This document shows positions 32,779 through 41,402 of a stretch of DNA of 64,000 bases, one piece after another. Position 1 is the stretch's first letter, and every line of letters starts with the position of its first letter. The translations under genes and the position numbers were made by a program. The notes under the pieces are model-generated. The model ran no database searches. It had not been told where the DNA came from and saw nothing but the letters and a program-made list of their open reading frames with translations. Origin of the DNA: CAWELS01 sp964468205 (GTDB taxonomy: Bacteria > Acidobacteriota > Terriglobia > Bryobacterales > Bryobacteraceae). The stretch is from NCBI GenBank assembly GCA_964468205.1, contig CAYXVG010000025.1, positions 26,296-90,295 of the forward strand, read 5' to 3'.

Positions 32779-32802
32779 GGTCTTGGAAGGGGTGCGGGGT
32801 TG

Positions 32803-32879
<77 letters not shown>

Positions 32880-33262
32880 GAGGGTAGGAAAACTACGTCG
32901 GTGTTCGTATGTTAGCAAATTCCGGATGCCCACTACAACTGGAATCGAATGGTGATGTCATTGAATCGATCCCACCGCCGGCATGGGGGGCAGGTTCCGG
33001 GACCACCCGGGAGCCGACGAAATGTAGAGCGACGAGGAAGAAACTCCGCTCGTCGAAATTCCCGCAACCTGGGTGTTGCGTCAATGATGAGTGCGCTGGT
33101 ATAGTTTCCGGAAGTACATGCTAAACGGATTCACCGCCCCTGGGGTCTGGGCAGACACCGGCGGCTGAATCGATGGAGGAGCGTTTTCATGTTGACCGGG
33201 CTGGCTTCTCTGGCGCGGAGGCGGGCAGCGGCCGAACACCGGAATGAAAACCGTGTAGAATC
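32880..33262. other. intergenic stretch between tRNA-Asp and the SMP-30-like gene
   Basis: No frame of family likeness or good codon use is seen. On the minus strand TTGTAG, 18 bases and TAACAT upstream of the tRNA could be its promoter. The remainder is the leader region of the SMP-30-like lipoprotein gene, with no recognisable regulatory site. Confidence 0.4.
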
Positions 33263-34282
33263 ATGCTCATGCACAAACACGCTGTTTTAGCTACTCTCGT
33301 GGCGGGGTTGCTGATCGCCGGCTGTGGCCGGACGGACGGCCCGGCCACAACGGAACCGGAGGTGGAGGCAGTGGGTGAAATTGTGAGGGTGGACCCGGCG
33401 GTGGGAGCGATTGTGCCGGCTGATGCGAAGATCGAGAAGCTGGCCGGAGGGTTCCAGTTCACCGAAGGTCCCGTGTGGATGCCGGACGGCTTCCTCCTGT
33501 TCAGCGATATACCGGCGAACGTGATCCGGAAATGGGAGCCTTCCGGCGAGGTGAGCGTTTTCTTGGAGAACGCCGGCTACGACAAGGATGACGCGGCGGA
33601 GGGCGCCTTCATCGGCACGAACGGGCTGACCTTGGACGCCGAGGGCAGGCTGGTGATGTGCGAGCACGGGTCCGGCCGGGTGACGCGGCTCGAGGAAAAT
33701 GGGTCAAGGACGGTACTGGCCGCGGAGTGGGAGGGAAAGCGGCTCAACAGTCCGAATGACGCTGTTTTCAAGTCCGATGGATCGCTTTATTTCACCGACC
33801 CGCCCTACGGGCTGCCACGGCCGGAGATGCGGGAACTCGATTTCACGGGGATCTTCCGGATCAAGGACGGCAAGCTCGAGCTGCTCGGCAAGGAACTCAC
33901 GCGTCCGAACGGCTTGGCGTTCTCGCCCGACGAATCGGTGCTGTATGTGGCGAACTCGGATCCGGAACGGAAGATTTGGATGAAGTACGAAATGGCCGCC
34001 GATGGCACTCTGGGACCCGGGTCGGTATTCAAGGATGTTACGGCGGAGACCGCAGACGGCCTGCCTGACGGTCTGAAGGTTGACCAGAACGGGACGCTGT
34101 ACTGCACGGGGCCGGGCGGCATCTGGATCTTCTCACCGGACGGCGGCCACCTCGGCACGATCAAGCCGCCAGAGACACCGGCGAATCTGCACTGGGGCGA
34201 CGCGGACGGCAAGACGTTATATATGACTGCGCGGACAGGGCTTTACCGGATCGCGCTGAACGTTCCGGGTATCCGGCCGTAA
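33263..34282 (+). CDS. SMP-30/gluconolactonase/LRE family lipoprotein
   Basis: 339 aa; the ATG at 33269 is an alternative start. A lipoprotein signal with lipobox LIAGC (about 17-21) anchors it in a membrane facing the periplasm. The mature part is a six-bladed SMP-30 beta-propeller: FTEGPVWMPDGFLLFSDIPA with the metal-ligand Glu, NSPNDAVFKSDGSLYFTDPPYG with Asn, RPNGLAFSPDESVLYVANSD with Asn/Asp, and DGLPDGLKVDQNGTLYCTGPGG with Asp. These are the calcium or zinc ligands of sugar lactonases. It probably hydrolyses an aldonolactone or related lactone. It appears to be a single gene. Confidence 0.92.
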   Translation: MLMHKHAVLATLVAGLLIAGCGRTDGPATTEPEVEAVGEIVRVDPAVGAIVPADAKIEKLAGGFQFTEGPVWMPDGFLLFSDIPANVIRKWEPSGEVSVFLENAGYDKDDAAEGAFIGTNGLTLDAEGRLVMCEHGSGRVTRLEENGSRTVLAAEWEGKRLNSPNDAVFKSDGSLYFTDPPYGLPRPEMRELDFTGIFRIKDGKLELLGKELTRPNGLAFSPDESVLYVANSDPERKIWMKYEMAADGTLGPGSVFKDVTAETADGLPDGLKVDQNGTLYCTGPGGIWIFSPDGGHLGTIKPPETPANLHWGDADGKTLYMTARTGLYRIALNVPGIRP

Positions 34283-34387
34283 GCAGCGGGGCAGGGAAGG
34301 GCGTTTCGCCTAAGGCGTTTCCTCGCCGCCGATAGCACTAAAGTCCCATCCGGGCGGCGCCGATAGCTTCAGTGGAGAGTTATCGGT

Positions 34388-34990
34388 ATGAACCTGCGAA
34401 ACATTTTGAGAAGCGCACTTGCGGCTGGCATGACCGTGTTTCTGCCGGCTATTTGTCTGGCGGGGGGCGATCCGTCCCAGGTGGAGTATCTGGAAGGAAC
34501 GGTGGTCACGATTCCTTCGGGTACGGAGGGAGCCTTCGATCTGACGGACTCGTCGAAGCTGCAGTTCCACTATTCGGGCACGTCATGGGACGTCCCATAT
34601 GAGAGTATCGTGAGCTACGAGTGGAGCCGTCCGGCCGAGGGTTTCGGCGAGCAGGTCACGCACGGGGCCGATCAAGTGGGGCGCGCCGTGATGCCGATGC
34701 TCTACAAGACTAAGTTTCTCACCATCGGTTTTCAGGGTGACGGTGGCCGCGAGCAAGCGGTCTTTCGGGTACCTAAGGAGATGGTCTCTGCCGCGGACCC
34801 GGTCTTGAAGAACTGGGTCAAACGGAACAGCTCGGTTCCGGTAGCGAATCTCGCGGTGGATGAGAGCGGGACCTGGTGGGGAAACCGGTACTGGAAGACG
34901 TCGCGGAACAAGCACCTATGGGAGAAGGCCGAAGAGTCGCCAAAGCCGGGGGCCGAAGGAGTTGAAGTGGCCGCACGCGAGGACGAGTAG
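34388..34990 (+). CDS. secreted hypothetical protein
   Basis: 200 aa. A signal peptide (MNLRNILRSALAAGMTVFLPAICLA) is followed by a compact domain with VEYLEGTVVTIPSGTEGAFDLTDSSKLQFHY and ISYEW-like strands, a pattern seen in small PH-like or FecR-adjacent periplasmic proteins; I cannot name the family. A GGAGAG sequence about 8 bases before the ATG supports the start. It ends 8 bp from the convergent Sel1 gene. Confidence 0.7.
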   Translation: MNLRNILRSALAAGMTVFLPAICLAGGDPSQVEYLEGTVVTIPSGTEGAFDLTDSSKLQFHYSGTSWDVPYESIVSYEWSRPAEGFGEQVTHGADQVGRAVMPMLYKTKFLTIGFQGDGGREQAVFRVPKEMVSAADPVLKNWVKRNSSVPVANLAVDESGTWWGNRYWKTSRNKHLWEKAEESPKPGAEGVEVAAREDE

Positions 34991-34998
34991 TCTCTCCG

Positions 34999-37335
34999 CT
35001 ACTGCCAGCATTCCACAACGGCGACGGAGGGCATGAGCTTCACTCGCAGGGTCGGCTTGTCGAGTGCCTCGACGGACGGGCTGATCTGAAACTCGATGCC
35101 CAGACCCTCCAGCAGATCCCGGAGCACGGTTCCCTTGAGTACATAACTGATGCCGTCCGAAGGCGCCTCTGGGGGGTAGAGAGGGCTGAGTTCGCTGAAG
35201 ACGGCCCCGACGACGTTTCCACTAGGGTCAACGAGCGGGCCTCCGTCCTCCCCGGCGTGGAACGACGTGGAAACCTGATACATCCGGGGGTCGCGGTCGT
35301 GGCCCACGGTACCACGGATCCGGCCCGAGGAAAGCAGATAGTCTCGGGCTCGAGGGGCCGGATAAGGGAAGACGGCGCCGTGGACAACATCACCCAGCCG
35401 CAGGGTTTGATTGTCAGCGAACGATAAGGGAGTGAGTGCATTCGCCGCCGGGCTGAGCACGGCGAGATTGTTTTCGGGATCGGCGCTGAGCAGCGCAACC
35501 GCATACCGTTCTTGTCCTTGCCGAACCGCTATCCGGGGGCAACCGGCAACGATATGATTCGCGGTGACGATCTGCCCATCCGCTCCAATCGCGAAGCCGC
35601 TGCCAGTGTTAACAGGATCGCCACGAAAACTTTCGGGCGGCCGGACGTCACTGCGGGGAGCTCCGATCCCGGCCAGCCGCTCCCGTGCCAGTCTTTGTGC
35701 CAGAGCCAGTTGTTCGGGTGTGAGCATGGCGGCAATCGCGTCCCGGTTTTTCTGCGCGACTTCGTCTCCCTGCGAGGCGGCCAGATTCGACCACATATGA
35801 GCCTGGATATAATCTTGCGGTACGCCGCGGCCATTGAAGTACATGAAGGCCAGATTGCTTTGAGCATCGGGATATCCAGCTTCCGCGGCAAGGCGATACC
35901 ATTTCACGGCTTCGGTGTCATCGCGCTCGGCGCCCACTCCGTTCGCGTAGGCGAATCCAATGTTGTATTGGGCGACCGGATCGTTCTGCTCGGCTGCCAT
36001 TCGGTACCAGCGCATTGATTCGCCGGGGTCAGGCGGAACGCCAATCCCCTTGGCATAGGCCTGTCCCATCCAGAGTTGCGCCTCGATATTGCCTTGCTCG
36101 GCCGCCAACCGGTACCAATGGGCGGCCTGTTCCACGTCCGGGGGGACCTGCTGGCCATCGGAGTACATCTTCGCCAGCGCCAGTTGGGCCTCCAGGTGGC
36201 CCTGCATGGCGGCGGCTCGATACCAGTGAGCCGCCTCTTCACCATTCCGCTCGACGCCCTCACCGAGTTGATAAGCCCGTCCGAGTTGGTATTGCGCGGG
36301 CGAGGATCCGTGTTTGGCGCCCAGGCGATAGAACTCCAGGGCTTGGGCTTCATCGTCGAGAGTTACCTGACCACTTTCGATCAGCACCCGCATGCCGAAG
36401 AGAGCGCCGGCGTGACCGCTCTCCGCGGCCTGGCGGTACCACTGGTAGGCCTGTTGCGGATTCCGCGTGACACCTTTGCCGTTCGCCAAGGCGAAGCCAA
36501 CCGCATACATGGCGTCCGGATTGCTCTTTTCGGCGGCGGCCCGGTACCAGCGGAAACTCTCCTTGTCATCTCGTTCGACGCCGTCGCCCTGTTCGAAGAG
36601 TTCCGCCAATGCGAGCTGTGCCGAGGCCTCGCCGCGTTCGGCGGCCTTCCGGAGCCAGCGCGCTGCTTCCGCGGTGTCCCGTTGCACTCCCTCCCCTTCA
36701 AGAAGGATCTTCCCGAGGCGGAACCCGGCGTCCGGGCTACCGTTAGCGGCCGCTTTCCTGAGCCAAGAGACAGCGGCAGCGGCGTCCCGGGCGACGCCCC
36801 GGCCCTCGAAACAAGCCTCGGCCATTCTTAGTTGAGCGTCGGTGTGTCCTTGCGCGGCCGCGCGCCCGAGCCACTCGGCCGCAGCCTTATCGTCCTGGGC
36901 GCCGAACTCGCCGCTCGAGTAGATTACGCCCAGCGCGTACTGAGCCGCCAAGTGGCCTTGCCCGGCGGCGGCACGATAAAGCCGCATGCCCTCGGTTGGG
37001 TTGGCCGGAACGCCAGCGCCGTTGAAAAGCAGGAATCCAGCCGCATACTGCGAATCCGCGTGACCGGCCTCAGCGGCTTTCAGATACCAGAGCAGTCCGA
37101 GACTCTCGTTCTTCTCGACGCCTCTTCCGGTGGTGAATATCATCCCGAGGTTGAATTGAGCAATGGTGTTGCCCTCCTCGGCCAGCGGCGTCAGTTCAGC
37201 CAGCGCTTTCTCAGTCTCTCCGTTCGCGAGAGCGGCCATTCCGGACTCGAGGTCGGCCCGGCAGATAGTAGGCGACAACAATAGCAAACAGAGGACGGCC
37301 GGAGCGGATCCGAGCTTCAAAGCGACCGGCGGCAT
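34999..37335 (-). CDS. Sel1-repeat protein fused to a degenerate trypsin-like (S1C) domain
   Basis: 778 aa from the ATG at 37335 (an upstream TTG pair would add six residues). A signal peptide (1-27) is followed by 13 Sel1-like repeats of 36 residues (about 55-522) plus a partial 14th, each of the type G-x-x-x-A-Q-x-x-L-G...G-x-G-V...W-Y-R-x-A-A. The C-terminal domain (about 580-770) is a DegP/HtrA-like trypsin fold: GSGFAIGADGQIVTANHIVAG, DPENNLAVL, HAGEDGGPLV. The catalytic His (H594) is kept, but the Asp position is Asn (N623) and the nucleophile position is Asp (D697), with normal spacing of 29 and 74 residues, so hydrolysis is not expected. A periplasmic scaffold or sensor is more likely. 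It overlaps neither neighbour and lies 4 bp from the TPR gene. Confidence 0.9.
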   Translation of the reverse strand: MPPVALKLGSAPAVLCLLLLSPTICRADLESGMAALANGETEKALAELTPLAEEGNTIAQFNLGMIFTTGRGVEKNESLGLLWYLKAAEAGHADSQYAAGFLLFNGAGVPANPTEGMRLYRAAAGQGHLAAQYALGVIYSSGEFGAQDDKAAAEWLGRAAAQGHTDAQLRMAEACFEGRGVARDAAAAVSWLRKAAANGSPDAGFRLGKILLEGEGVQRDTAEAARWLRKAAERGEASAQLALAELFEQGDGVERDDKESFRWYRAAAEKSNPDAMYAVGFALANGKGVTRNPQQAYQWYRQAAESGHAGALFGMRVLIESGQVTLDDEAQALEFYRLGAKHGSSPAQYQLGRAYQLGEGVERNGEEAAHWYRAAAMQGHLEAQLALAKMYSDGQQVPPDVEQAAHWYRLAAEQGNIEAQLWMGQAYAKGIGVPPDPGESMRWYRMAAEQNDPVAQYNIGFAYANGVGAERDDTEAVKWYRLAAEAGYPDAQSNLAFMYFNGRGVPQDYIQAHMWSNLAASQGDEVAQKNRDAIAAMLTPEQLALAQRLARERLAGIGAPRSDVRPPESFRGDPVNTGSGFAIGADGQIVTANHIVAGCPRIAVRQGQERYAVALLSADPENNLAVLSPAANALTPLSFADNQTLRLGDVVHGAVFPYPAPRARDYLLSSGRIRGTVGHDRDPRMYQVSTSFHAGEDGGPLVDPSGNVVGAVFSELSPLYPPEAPSDGISYVLKGTVLRDLLEGLGIEFQISPSVEALDKPTLRVKLMPSVAVVECWQ

Positions 37336-37339
37336 ATTT

Positions 37340-38581
37340 TCATTTTCCAACAACAGGATCCTGCAAGACGAGTGTAACGCGTTCCAAGTGAATCGTACCT
37401 CGCATTCGTACGGCTCCAGAGCGCCGCTGGTGGGCCAGGACCAAACGGAGAGCGCCGTCCTCGCGCGGTGCTTGGAACGACACTGGGCTTGCTTGCTCCA
37501 GTACGAGATCAGGAGACTCCGCGAGCAGGCGTCCGGTGGAGGTGTAGACCCTCCAGATCAGACCGCTGTGCGCCGGCGCCCCGGATGAAGCGCCGGAGGC
37601 AAGCCGGGATTGAGAGTGGAGTTTGTAGGATTGACCGGCCTCCAAGACGAGGAGCTGAACGAGGATTTCACAGTCCTCGGGCTGATCGCCGGAGAACTCG
37701 ATCCGCAGTCCGTCCGGGCGGCGCAGGGAGATGTAGACTCCGGGCTGCTTCTGCACTCGCCAGTCAAGTCCCTGTCCGGAAGGCGGGACGGAGAAGTCAG
37801 GGTTGGTGATCCAGGGTCCGAGCACGGGATCCAGCCGATTGAAGGCGATGAGAGAGCGAGCCGAGAGGTTGTTCCAGATTTCGACGGCTGTGTCAGTCAG
37901 GCGAGCGGCCAGGAACCGTTCCACTGCCTGAAGAAAAGCCGGAACCTCGGCATCAGAGGCCGCGGCGGCCAACTTCTGATAGACAGTTGCGGCATGCTCC
38001 CATTCTTTCTTTGCGATCAGGTACCTGGCGTAGGCGAGGCGGAGCGGCCGGTTTTCGGGGATGGAGCGGTCGATGACGGCCGGGTCGGGCGCCATACGCC
38101 AGCAGAGGTCGAAAAGGGCCGTGCGGTCTCCATACGACATTGTGAAAGCCTCCCGCATCCAGCGCCAGAACTCGCCTTCGTTCTGGCGGCGGAAGTAGTA
38201 GTTTGCCAGGGTCCAGCGGGGCTCATACTTGCGGCTCAGGCGCGCGGCTTCGCGGAGGTGCAGTTCCGCTTCTTCTAGCTCTCCCGCGAACTCGGCGTGA
38301 AGGCCGAGCCGGATGCGGAGGAATGCGTCATCGGGCTTGAGGGCCACGGCCCGGCGCAAGGGGAGTGCTGCATCAGCGCCGGAGAGAGCGAGCAGTTCGG
38401 CGAGGCCGGCGTGATAGAGCGCATTCCCGGGTTCGAGCCGGATGGCAGCGTGCGCGGACTCGTTGGTTGCGCGACGGTAGAGCCAGTCTGCCGCCGCCAG
38501 ACGGAAACTGCGGAGACCGGCCGCGAGCAAGACGACTCCGGCGAGCGCCAGCGCGAGGATTTGAATGATGCGTTTACTCAT
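37340..38581 (-). CDS. TPR-containing membrane-anchored protein
   Basis: 413 aa from the ATG at 38581. A single N-terminal membrane helix (IIQILALALAGVVLLAAGL) is followed by helical TPR-type repeats (about 35-260), including AIRLEPGNALYHAGLAELLAL and AVALKPDDAFLRIRLGLHAE. The C-terminal part (about 270-413) is a beta-rich domain with paired strands that resembles carbohydrate-binding or galactose-binding-like modules. In related acidobacteria such genes sit in exopolysaccharide loci, but no such genes are near here. It is divergent from the FecR-like gene (75-bp gap) and 4 bp upstream of the Sel1 gene. Confidence 0.78.
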   Translation of the reverse strand: MSKRIIQILALALAGVVLLAAGLRSFRLAAADWLYRRATNESAHAAIRLEPGNALYHAGLAELLALSGADAALPLRRAVALKPDDAFLRIRLGLHAEFAGELEEAELHLREAARLSRKYEPRWTLANYYFRRQNEGEFWRWMREAFTMSYGDRTALFDLCWRMAPDPAVIDRSIPENRPLRLAYARYLIAKKEWEHAATVYQKLAAAASDAEVPAFLQAVERFLAARLTDTAVEIWNNLSARSLIAFNRLDPVLGPWITNPDFSVPPSGQGLDWRVQKQPGVYISLRRPDGLRIEFSGDQPEDCEILVQLLVLEAGQSYKLHSQSRLASGASSGAPAHSGLIWRVYTSTGRLLAESPDLVLEQASPVSFQAPREDGALRLVLAHQRRSGAVRMRGTIHLERVTLVLQDPVVGK

Positions 38582-38592
38582 TGCACCGTCTG

Positions 38593-38621
38593 TTGCGAGC
38601 AGATCACGCAGGTTGCATACT
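38593..38621 (+). promoter_or_regulatory. candidate sigma-70 promoter for the FecR-like gene
   Basis: TTGCGA, 17 bases and CATACT lie in the 75-bp divergent gap and face the gene at 38657, which also has a GGAGGAG ribosome binding site. The match is moderate. Confidence 0.35.
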
Positions 38622-38656
38622 GTAATGGTATTATCCAGCCATAGGAGGAGTCTGGC

Positions 38657-39601
38657 ATGAATCCAGCCGTCCGTAGTCTTCTTTGTCTTGCCACCGTGTG
38701 CGCGCTCATACCGCTTGCCGCGGCGGAAAAGACGCTCGGAGTGGCGACCGCCAGCGGCGAGTTCATGGTGAACAACGCCCGGGTTACCGGAAACGCGACG
38801 GTCTTCGAGGGGACAGTGATCGCCACGGGAGCAAAGAGTTCGCGAGTGCGGCTGGGGGAAGGCAGGCAGGTCGGTCTGGCGGCGAACTCCCGGGCCCGTT
38901 TTCACGAGGACCGACTGGTGCTCGATGAGGGAGTGAGCGAGGTGGCAACCGGGGGTACATATGAAATCGAGGCCGGGAAGCTGCGACTCTCGCCTGCGTC
39001 CGGGGACACGATGGCGCGGATTGCCCGGCCCACGGCGAGCGTAGTGGAGGTTGCGGCGCTGGCCGGATCCTTGCGGGTCTTCGATGCGCGGGGTATCCAG
39101 ATTGCCAATGTTGTGCCGGGGGTGGCCCTGTCGTTCGAACCGCAGGCGGGTGAAGCCTCAGCGCCGTCGAGCTTCCTGGGTTGCTTGATGAAGAAGGAAG
39201 ACATTTTCGTGATCTATGACCAAGCGGCGCGCATTCTGGTGGAGCTACGCGGCAATTTGAATTTCGAGGACGAGTGGGGCAACCGGGTGCAGGTGGTGGG
39301 GACCACGGACACAGCGGCGGAACCGACGGTCGGAGCGCAAATAATGGACGTGACCAGTCTAACTCGCTACGGTTCGGGCGGGTGCGAGCAGGTGGCGGCG
39401 AATGCCGGCGCGGCGGTTCCGAAACCGGTGGAACAGCCGGCCGCGGCGCCGGGGCCGGCGACTCCGTTGCCACCTCCCGCTTCCACGAGCGGCACGGGAA
39501 TGTCGGCGGGAACGAAATTCGCGATTGTGGCGGCGGTTGGCGGAGGCGCGGCCGCAGGGGCTGTGCTCGCCACCCAAAGCGGCAGCGACCGCTCGAATTA
39601 G
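38657..39601 (+). CDS. FecR-like domain secreted protein
   Basis: 314 aa. A signal peptide (MNPAVRSLLCLATVCALIPLAAA) is followed by a FecR-type beta domain (about 28-140: GVATASGEFMVNNARVTGNATVFEGTVIATGAKSSRVRL, with VSEVATGGTYEIEAG). A second strand-rich part follows. A Pro/Ala-rich linker (about 250-285) leads to a hydrophobic C-terminal segment (FAIVAAVGGGAAAGAVLA) that could anchor it or bind peptidoglycan-associated partners. In iron uptake FecR is an anti-sigma sensor; this protein has no adjacent sigma factor, and such FecR-like secreted proteins are common structural proteins in Acidobacteria. Confidence 0.82.
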   Translation: MNPAVRSLLCLATVCALIPLAAAEKTLGVATASGEFMVNNARVTGNATVFEGTVIATGAKSSRVRLGEGRQVGLAANSRARFHEDRLVLDEGVSEVATGGTYEIEAGKLRLSPASGDTMARIARPTASVVEVAALAGSLRVFDARGIQIANVVPGVALSFEPQAGEASAPSSFLGCLMKKEDIFVIYDQAARILVELRGNLNFEDEWGNRVQVVGTTDTAAEPTVGAQIMDVTSLTRYGSGGCEQVAANAGAAVPKPVEQPAAAPGPATPLPPPASTSGTGMSAGTKFAIVAAVGGGAAAGAVLATQSGSDRSN

Positions 39602-39913
39602 TTTCCGACGCCGTTTCGGTTTGGCCGGGGCGCGAAAGTCCGGTTTGCTCACAAGGTGAAGCCGCGGCATGAAAAGGCTGTCGCGGCGATTCTTGGCCGG
39701 CGCAGTTTCGAATCGTATCTTCTGCGGGCATCGTAGCGATTCGGGGCATTCTTGTATCGGGCCGGGAGGCCTCGCCGCGACCGTTTCCTCGGGCCGGATA
39801 AAGGGTGTGGAGACTGGCGGAGCGATGGCGGACGGCGAGGGCATGCTCGTTCAACAGCAAGATGGTCTGCGTGTGGTGATCACGGTGGAGATGCCGCAGC
39901 GTTCGAGGGGCTG
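39602..39913. other. intergenic stretch after the FecR-like gene
   Basis: Only short frames without convincing ribosome binding sites or family likeness are present. One of 82 codons (39669-39917) ends just inside the tandem repeat and is probably chance. No hairpin with U-run is visible after the FecR-like stop. Confidence 0.4.
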
Positions 39914-40090
39914 TTGAGGTGGATTGGGGAATGGTCGCGCCAGGCTCGGCATCAAACGGTGATATGGGCAACCCCGGAGTGGACGTTGAGATGGACTGGG
40001 AGATGGTCGCGCCAGGCTCGGCATCAAACGGTGATATGGGCAACCCCGGAGTGGACGTTGAGATGGACTGGGAGATGGTCGCGCCAGGCT
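39914..40090. repeat. 72-bp tandem repeat, about 2.5 copies, abutting the nsrR stop codon
   Basis: Units beginning ATGGTCGCGCCAGGCTCGGC start at 39931, 40003 and 40075, exactly 72 bp apart; units one and two are identical over the whole length, and a diverged partial unit (39914-39930) precedes. The third copy ends at 40090, inside the stop codon of nsrR (40089-40091), so the repeat probably arose by duplication in the 3' flank of that gene. Because 72 is divisible by three, 24-residue peptide repeats appear in several frames, but none has a start signal. Confidence 0.85.
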
Positions 40091-40547
40091 AGGTCCTCGG
40101 CGCGGGGCGCGAATTAATGCCGAGCAGGGATTTGAGCCGCGTCGAGTCCTGGAGCAGATCGGCCAGGGTGTGCTGGTCGAGAACCTCCAGAAAGGCGCGG
40201 GCGGCCTTGTCGAAGACGAGTTGGAGACGGCAGGCAGGCGCAATAATGCAGTCGGTACTATGGGCAGGGTCGAAGCACTCGACGATAGCGAAATCCGGCT
40301 CCAACTTTCTTACCAGTTGCCCCAGGTTTACCTCTTCCGGCCGGCCGGCGAGCCGCATGCCTCCGCCGCGGCCGCGGACGGTCTTGATATAGCCCAGCTT
40401 GCCCAGGTTGTGAGTGACCTTCATCAAGTGGTTGGCTGAGATGGCGTAGGCGGCCGAAATTTCGTTGATGGTGGCCAGCCGTTCTTCCCGCAGACCAAGG
40501 TACATCAAGACGCGAAGGCCGTAGTCAGTATAAGTCGTGAGCCGCAT
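40089..40547 (-). CDS. nsrR: Rrf2 family nitric-oxide-sensing repressor NsrR
   Basis: 152 aa from the ATG at 40547. It starts MRLTTYTDYGLRVLMYLGL with the Asp8 that ligates the cluster in NsrR. The winged HTH contains ISANHLMKVTHNLGKLGYI and GRGGGMRL. Three cysteines, C91, C100 and C106 (VECF...STDCIIAPACRL), match the NsrR [Fe-S] pattern better than IscR. NsrR loses DNA binding when NO attacks its cluster. Its position next to hemerythrin and NO reductase genes supports that role. Candidate operators are described at 40567-40586 and 41254-41264. The 3' end overlaps a tandem repeat. Confidence 0.87.
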   Translation of the reverse strand: MRLTTYTDYGLRVLMYLGLREERLATINEISAAYAISANHLMKVTHNLGKLGYIKTVRGRGGGMRLAGRPEEVNLGQLVRKLEPDFAIVECFDPAHSTDCIIAPACRLQLVFDKAARAFLEVLDQHTLADLLQDSTRLKSLLGINSRPAPRT

Positions 40548-40566
40548 GACAATCACCAGGCCGCAA

Positions 40567-40586
40567 AAGATGGATTGTACATCAAG
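40567..40586. promoter_or_regulatory. candidate NsrR operator upstream of nsrR
   Basis: AAGATGGATTG (40567-40577) agrees at 9 of 11 positions with the proteobacterial NsrR half-site AAGATGCATTT, and GATG-N7-CATC gives local dyad symmetry. It lies in the 40-bp gap between the hemerythrin stop and the nsrR start, suggesting autoregulation. Whether acidobacterial NsrR uses this consensus is not known to me. Confidence 0.4.
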
Positions 40587-40587
40587 T

Positions 40588-41175
40588 TTATAGAGTACTT
40601 GAGACTACTCCACCGTTCCGGGGGGCGAGTCCTCTTCTCGCTCGCATTTCGCGAGAGACGGCGTTCAATTGGGCCGAGTCGAGTGATTCGCGGCAGATGC
40701 TGACCAGACGGGTATCTTCTTCAACGATGTGGCGACGATAGAGACCGCTCAGTCGCCACAGGGCCTTGCGGAACTCTTCGACCGTTGTCTGGATCAGGCC
40801 AGGGTTCGCCCCGGCTAGAGCGTCGTAGAGTATCTTGACGTCCCGATAGACGTTTTCAATTTCGCCGTGGGCCGCCTCCAATTCCTTGAGGAAGGTCTTG
40901 TCTGACTCGGTGATTCGAGTGAGAAGCCTGGGGAAGAAGCTTTGCTCCTCGTCGGCCGTGTGCCATGCGCCGTTCGTATCGAGGAAGTAGAAAGAGTTTC
41001 CGATGGCTTCCATAGCCTCGTCTCTCTTGTCGCCGAGATGCTCCGCGGCGCGGAGCATGATGTCCAGCCGTTCCTCGATTCGCCGGTGACAGGCGAGGAG
41101 GTGCTCGATGGGTTGGTCGAGTGTCGTTCCCGGCTGCCGCCGCGGGTTGGCGCCAACTTGCTCCAGGCGAATCAT
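40588..41175 (-). CDS. hemerythrin HHE domain protein
   Basis: 195 aa from the ATG at 41175, which has a strong GGAGG seven bases upstream; a start at 41232 would add 19 residues without such a site. A four-helix HHE-type fold with His and Glu ligands appears in LLACHRRIEERL (H30), AWHTADEEQSFFPRL (H72 region), EAAHGEIENVY and LYRRHIVEEDTRL (H about 149). Such di-iron proteins bind O2 or NO, or, as in ScdA/YtfE, help repair nitrosylated Fe-S centres. It is divergent from the NO reductase and upstream of nsrR, so a nitrosative-stress role is likely. Confidence 0.88.
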   Translation of the reverse strand: MIRLEQVGANPRRQPGTTLDQPIEHLLACHRRIEERLDIMLRAAEHLGDKRDEAMEAIGNSFYFLDTNGAWHTADEEQSFFPRLLTRITESDKTFLKELEAAHGEIENVYRDVKILYDALAGANPGLIQTTVEEFRKALWRLSGLYRRHIVEEDTRLVSICRESLDSAQLNAVSREMRARRGLAPRNGGVVSSTL

Positions 41176-41242
41176 GCTTTGCCTCCTTCGCGGTGGGGGC
41201 GTCGAGCCGTCTTCTGCGGCGTCCTTTGCCATGGCGGATGAG

Positions 41243-41272
41243 TTGACGAATTAAACATGTATTGATTATACT
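41243..41272 (+). promoter_or_regulatory. sigma-70 promoter of the NO reductase gene
   Basis: TTGACG (41243-41248), an 18-base spacer and TATACT (41267-41272) form a strong promoter facing the NO reductase gene at 41403, leaving a leader of about 125 bases. On the opposite strand TATAAT (41265-41270) overlaps the same -10 region and could serve the hemerythrin gene. Confidence 0.6.
41254..41264. promoter_or_regulatory. candidate NsrR site inside the NO reductase promoter
   Basis: AACATGTATTG lies entirely in the spacer between the -35 and -10 boxes and matches the NsrR half-site AAGATGCATTT at 8 of 11 positions. It also shares the pattern AA-x-ATG-x-ATTG with the site in front of nsrR at 40567. 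Binding there would block both divergent promoters. Confidence 0.42.
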
Positions 41273-41402
41273 GCTTTTTGTGATGGAAACACGCTGGGCT
41301 GGCATAGGTCTTTCAAGCAGAGGCGGAGCAGGATCAGCGAGAGGGCGTGGCGAGCCGGCGATGGCGGCTCGTTAATCATGGAAAGGATTTGGAGAACAGA
41401 GA

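Noticed and set aside
39851..40243. Frames encoding 24-residue peptide repeats over the tandem repeat
   Set aside because: The 72-bp period is divisible by three, so all frames give repeats. Start signals are absent, and the frames overlap nsrR antisense.
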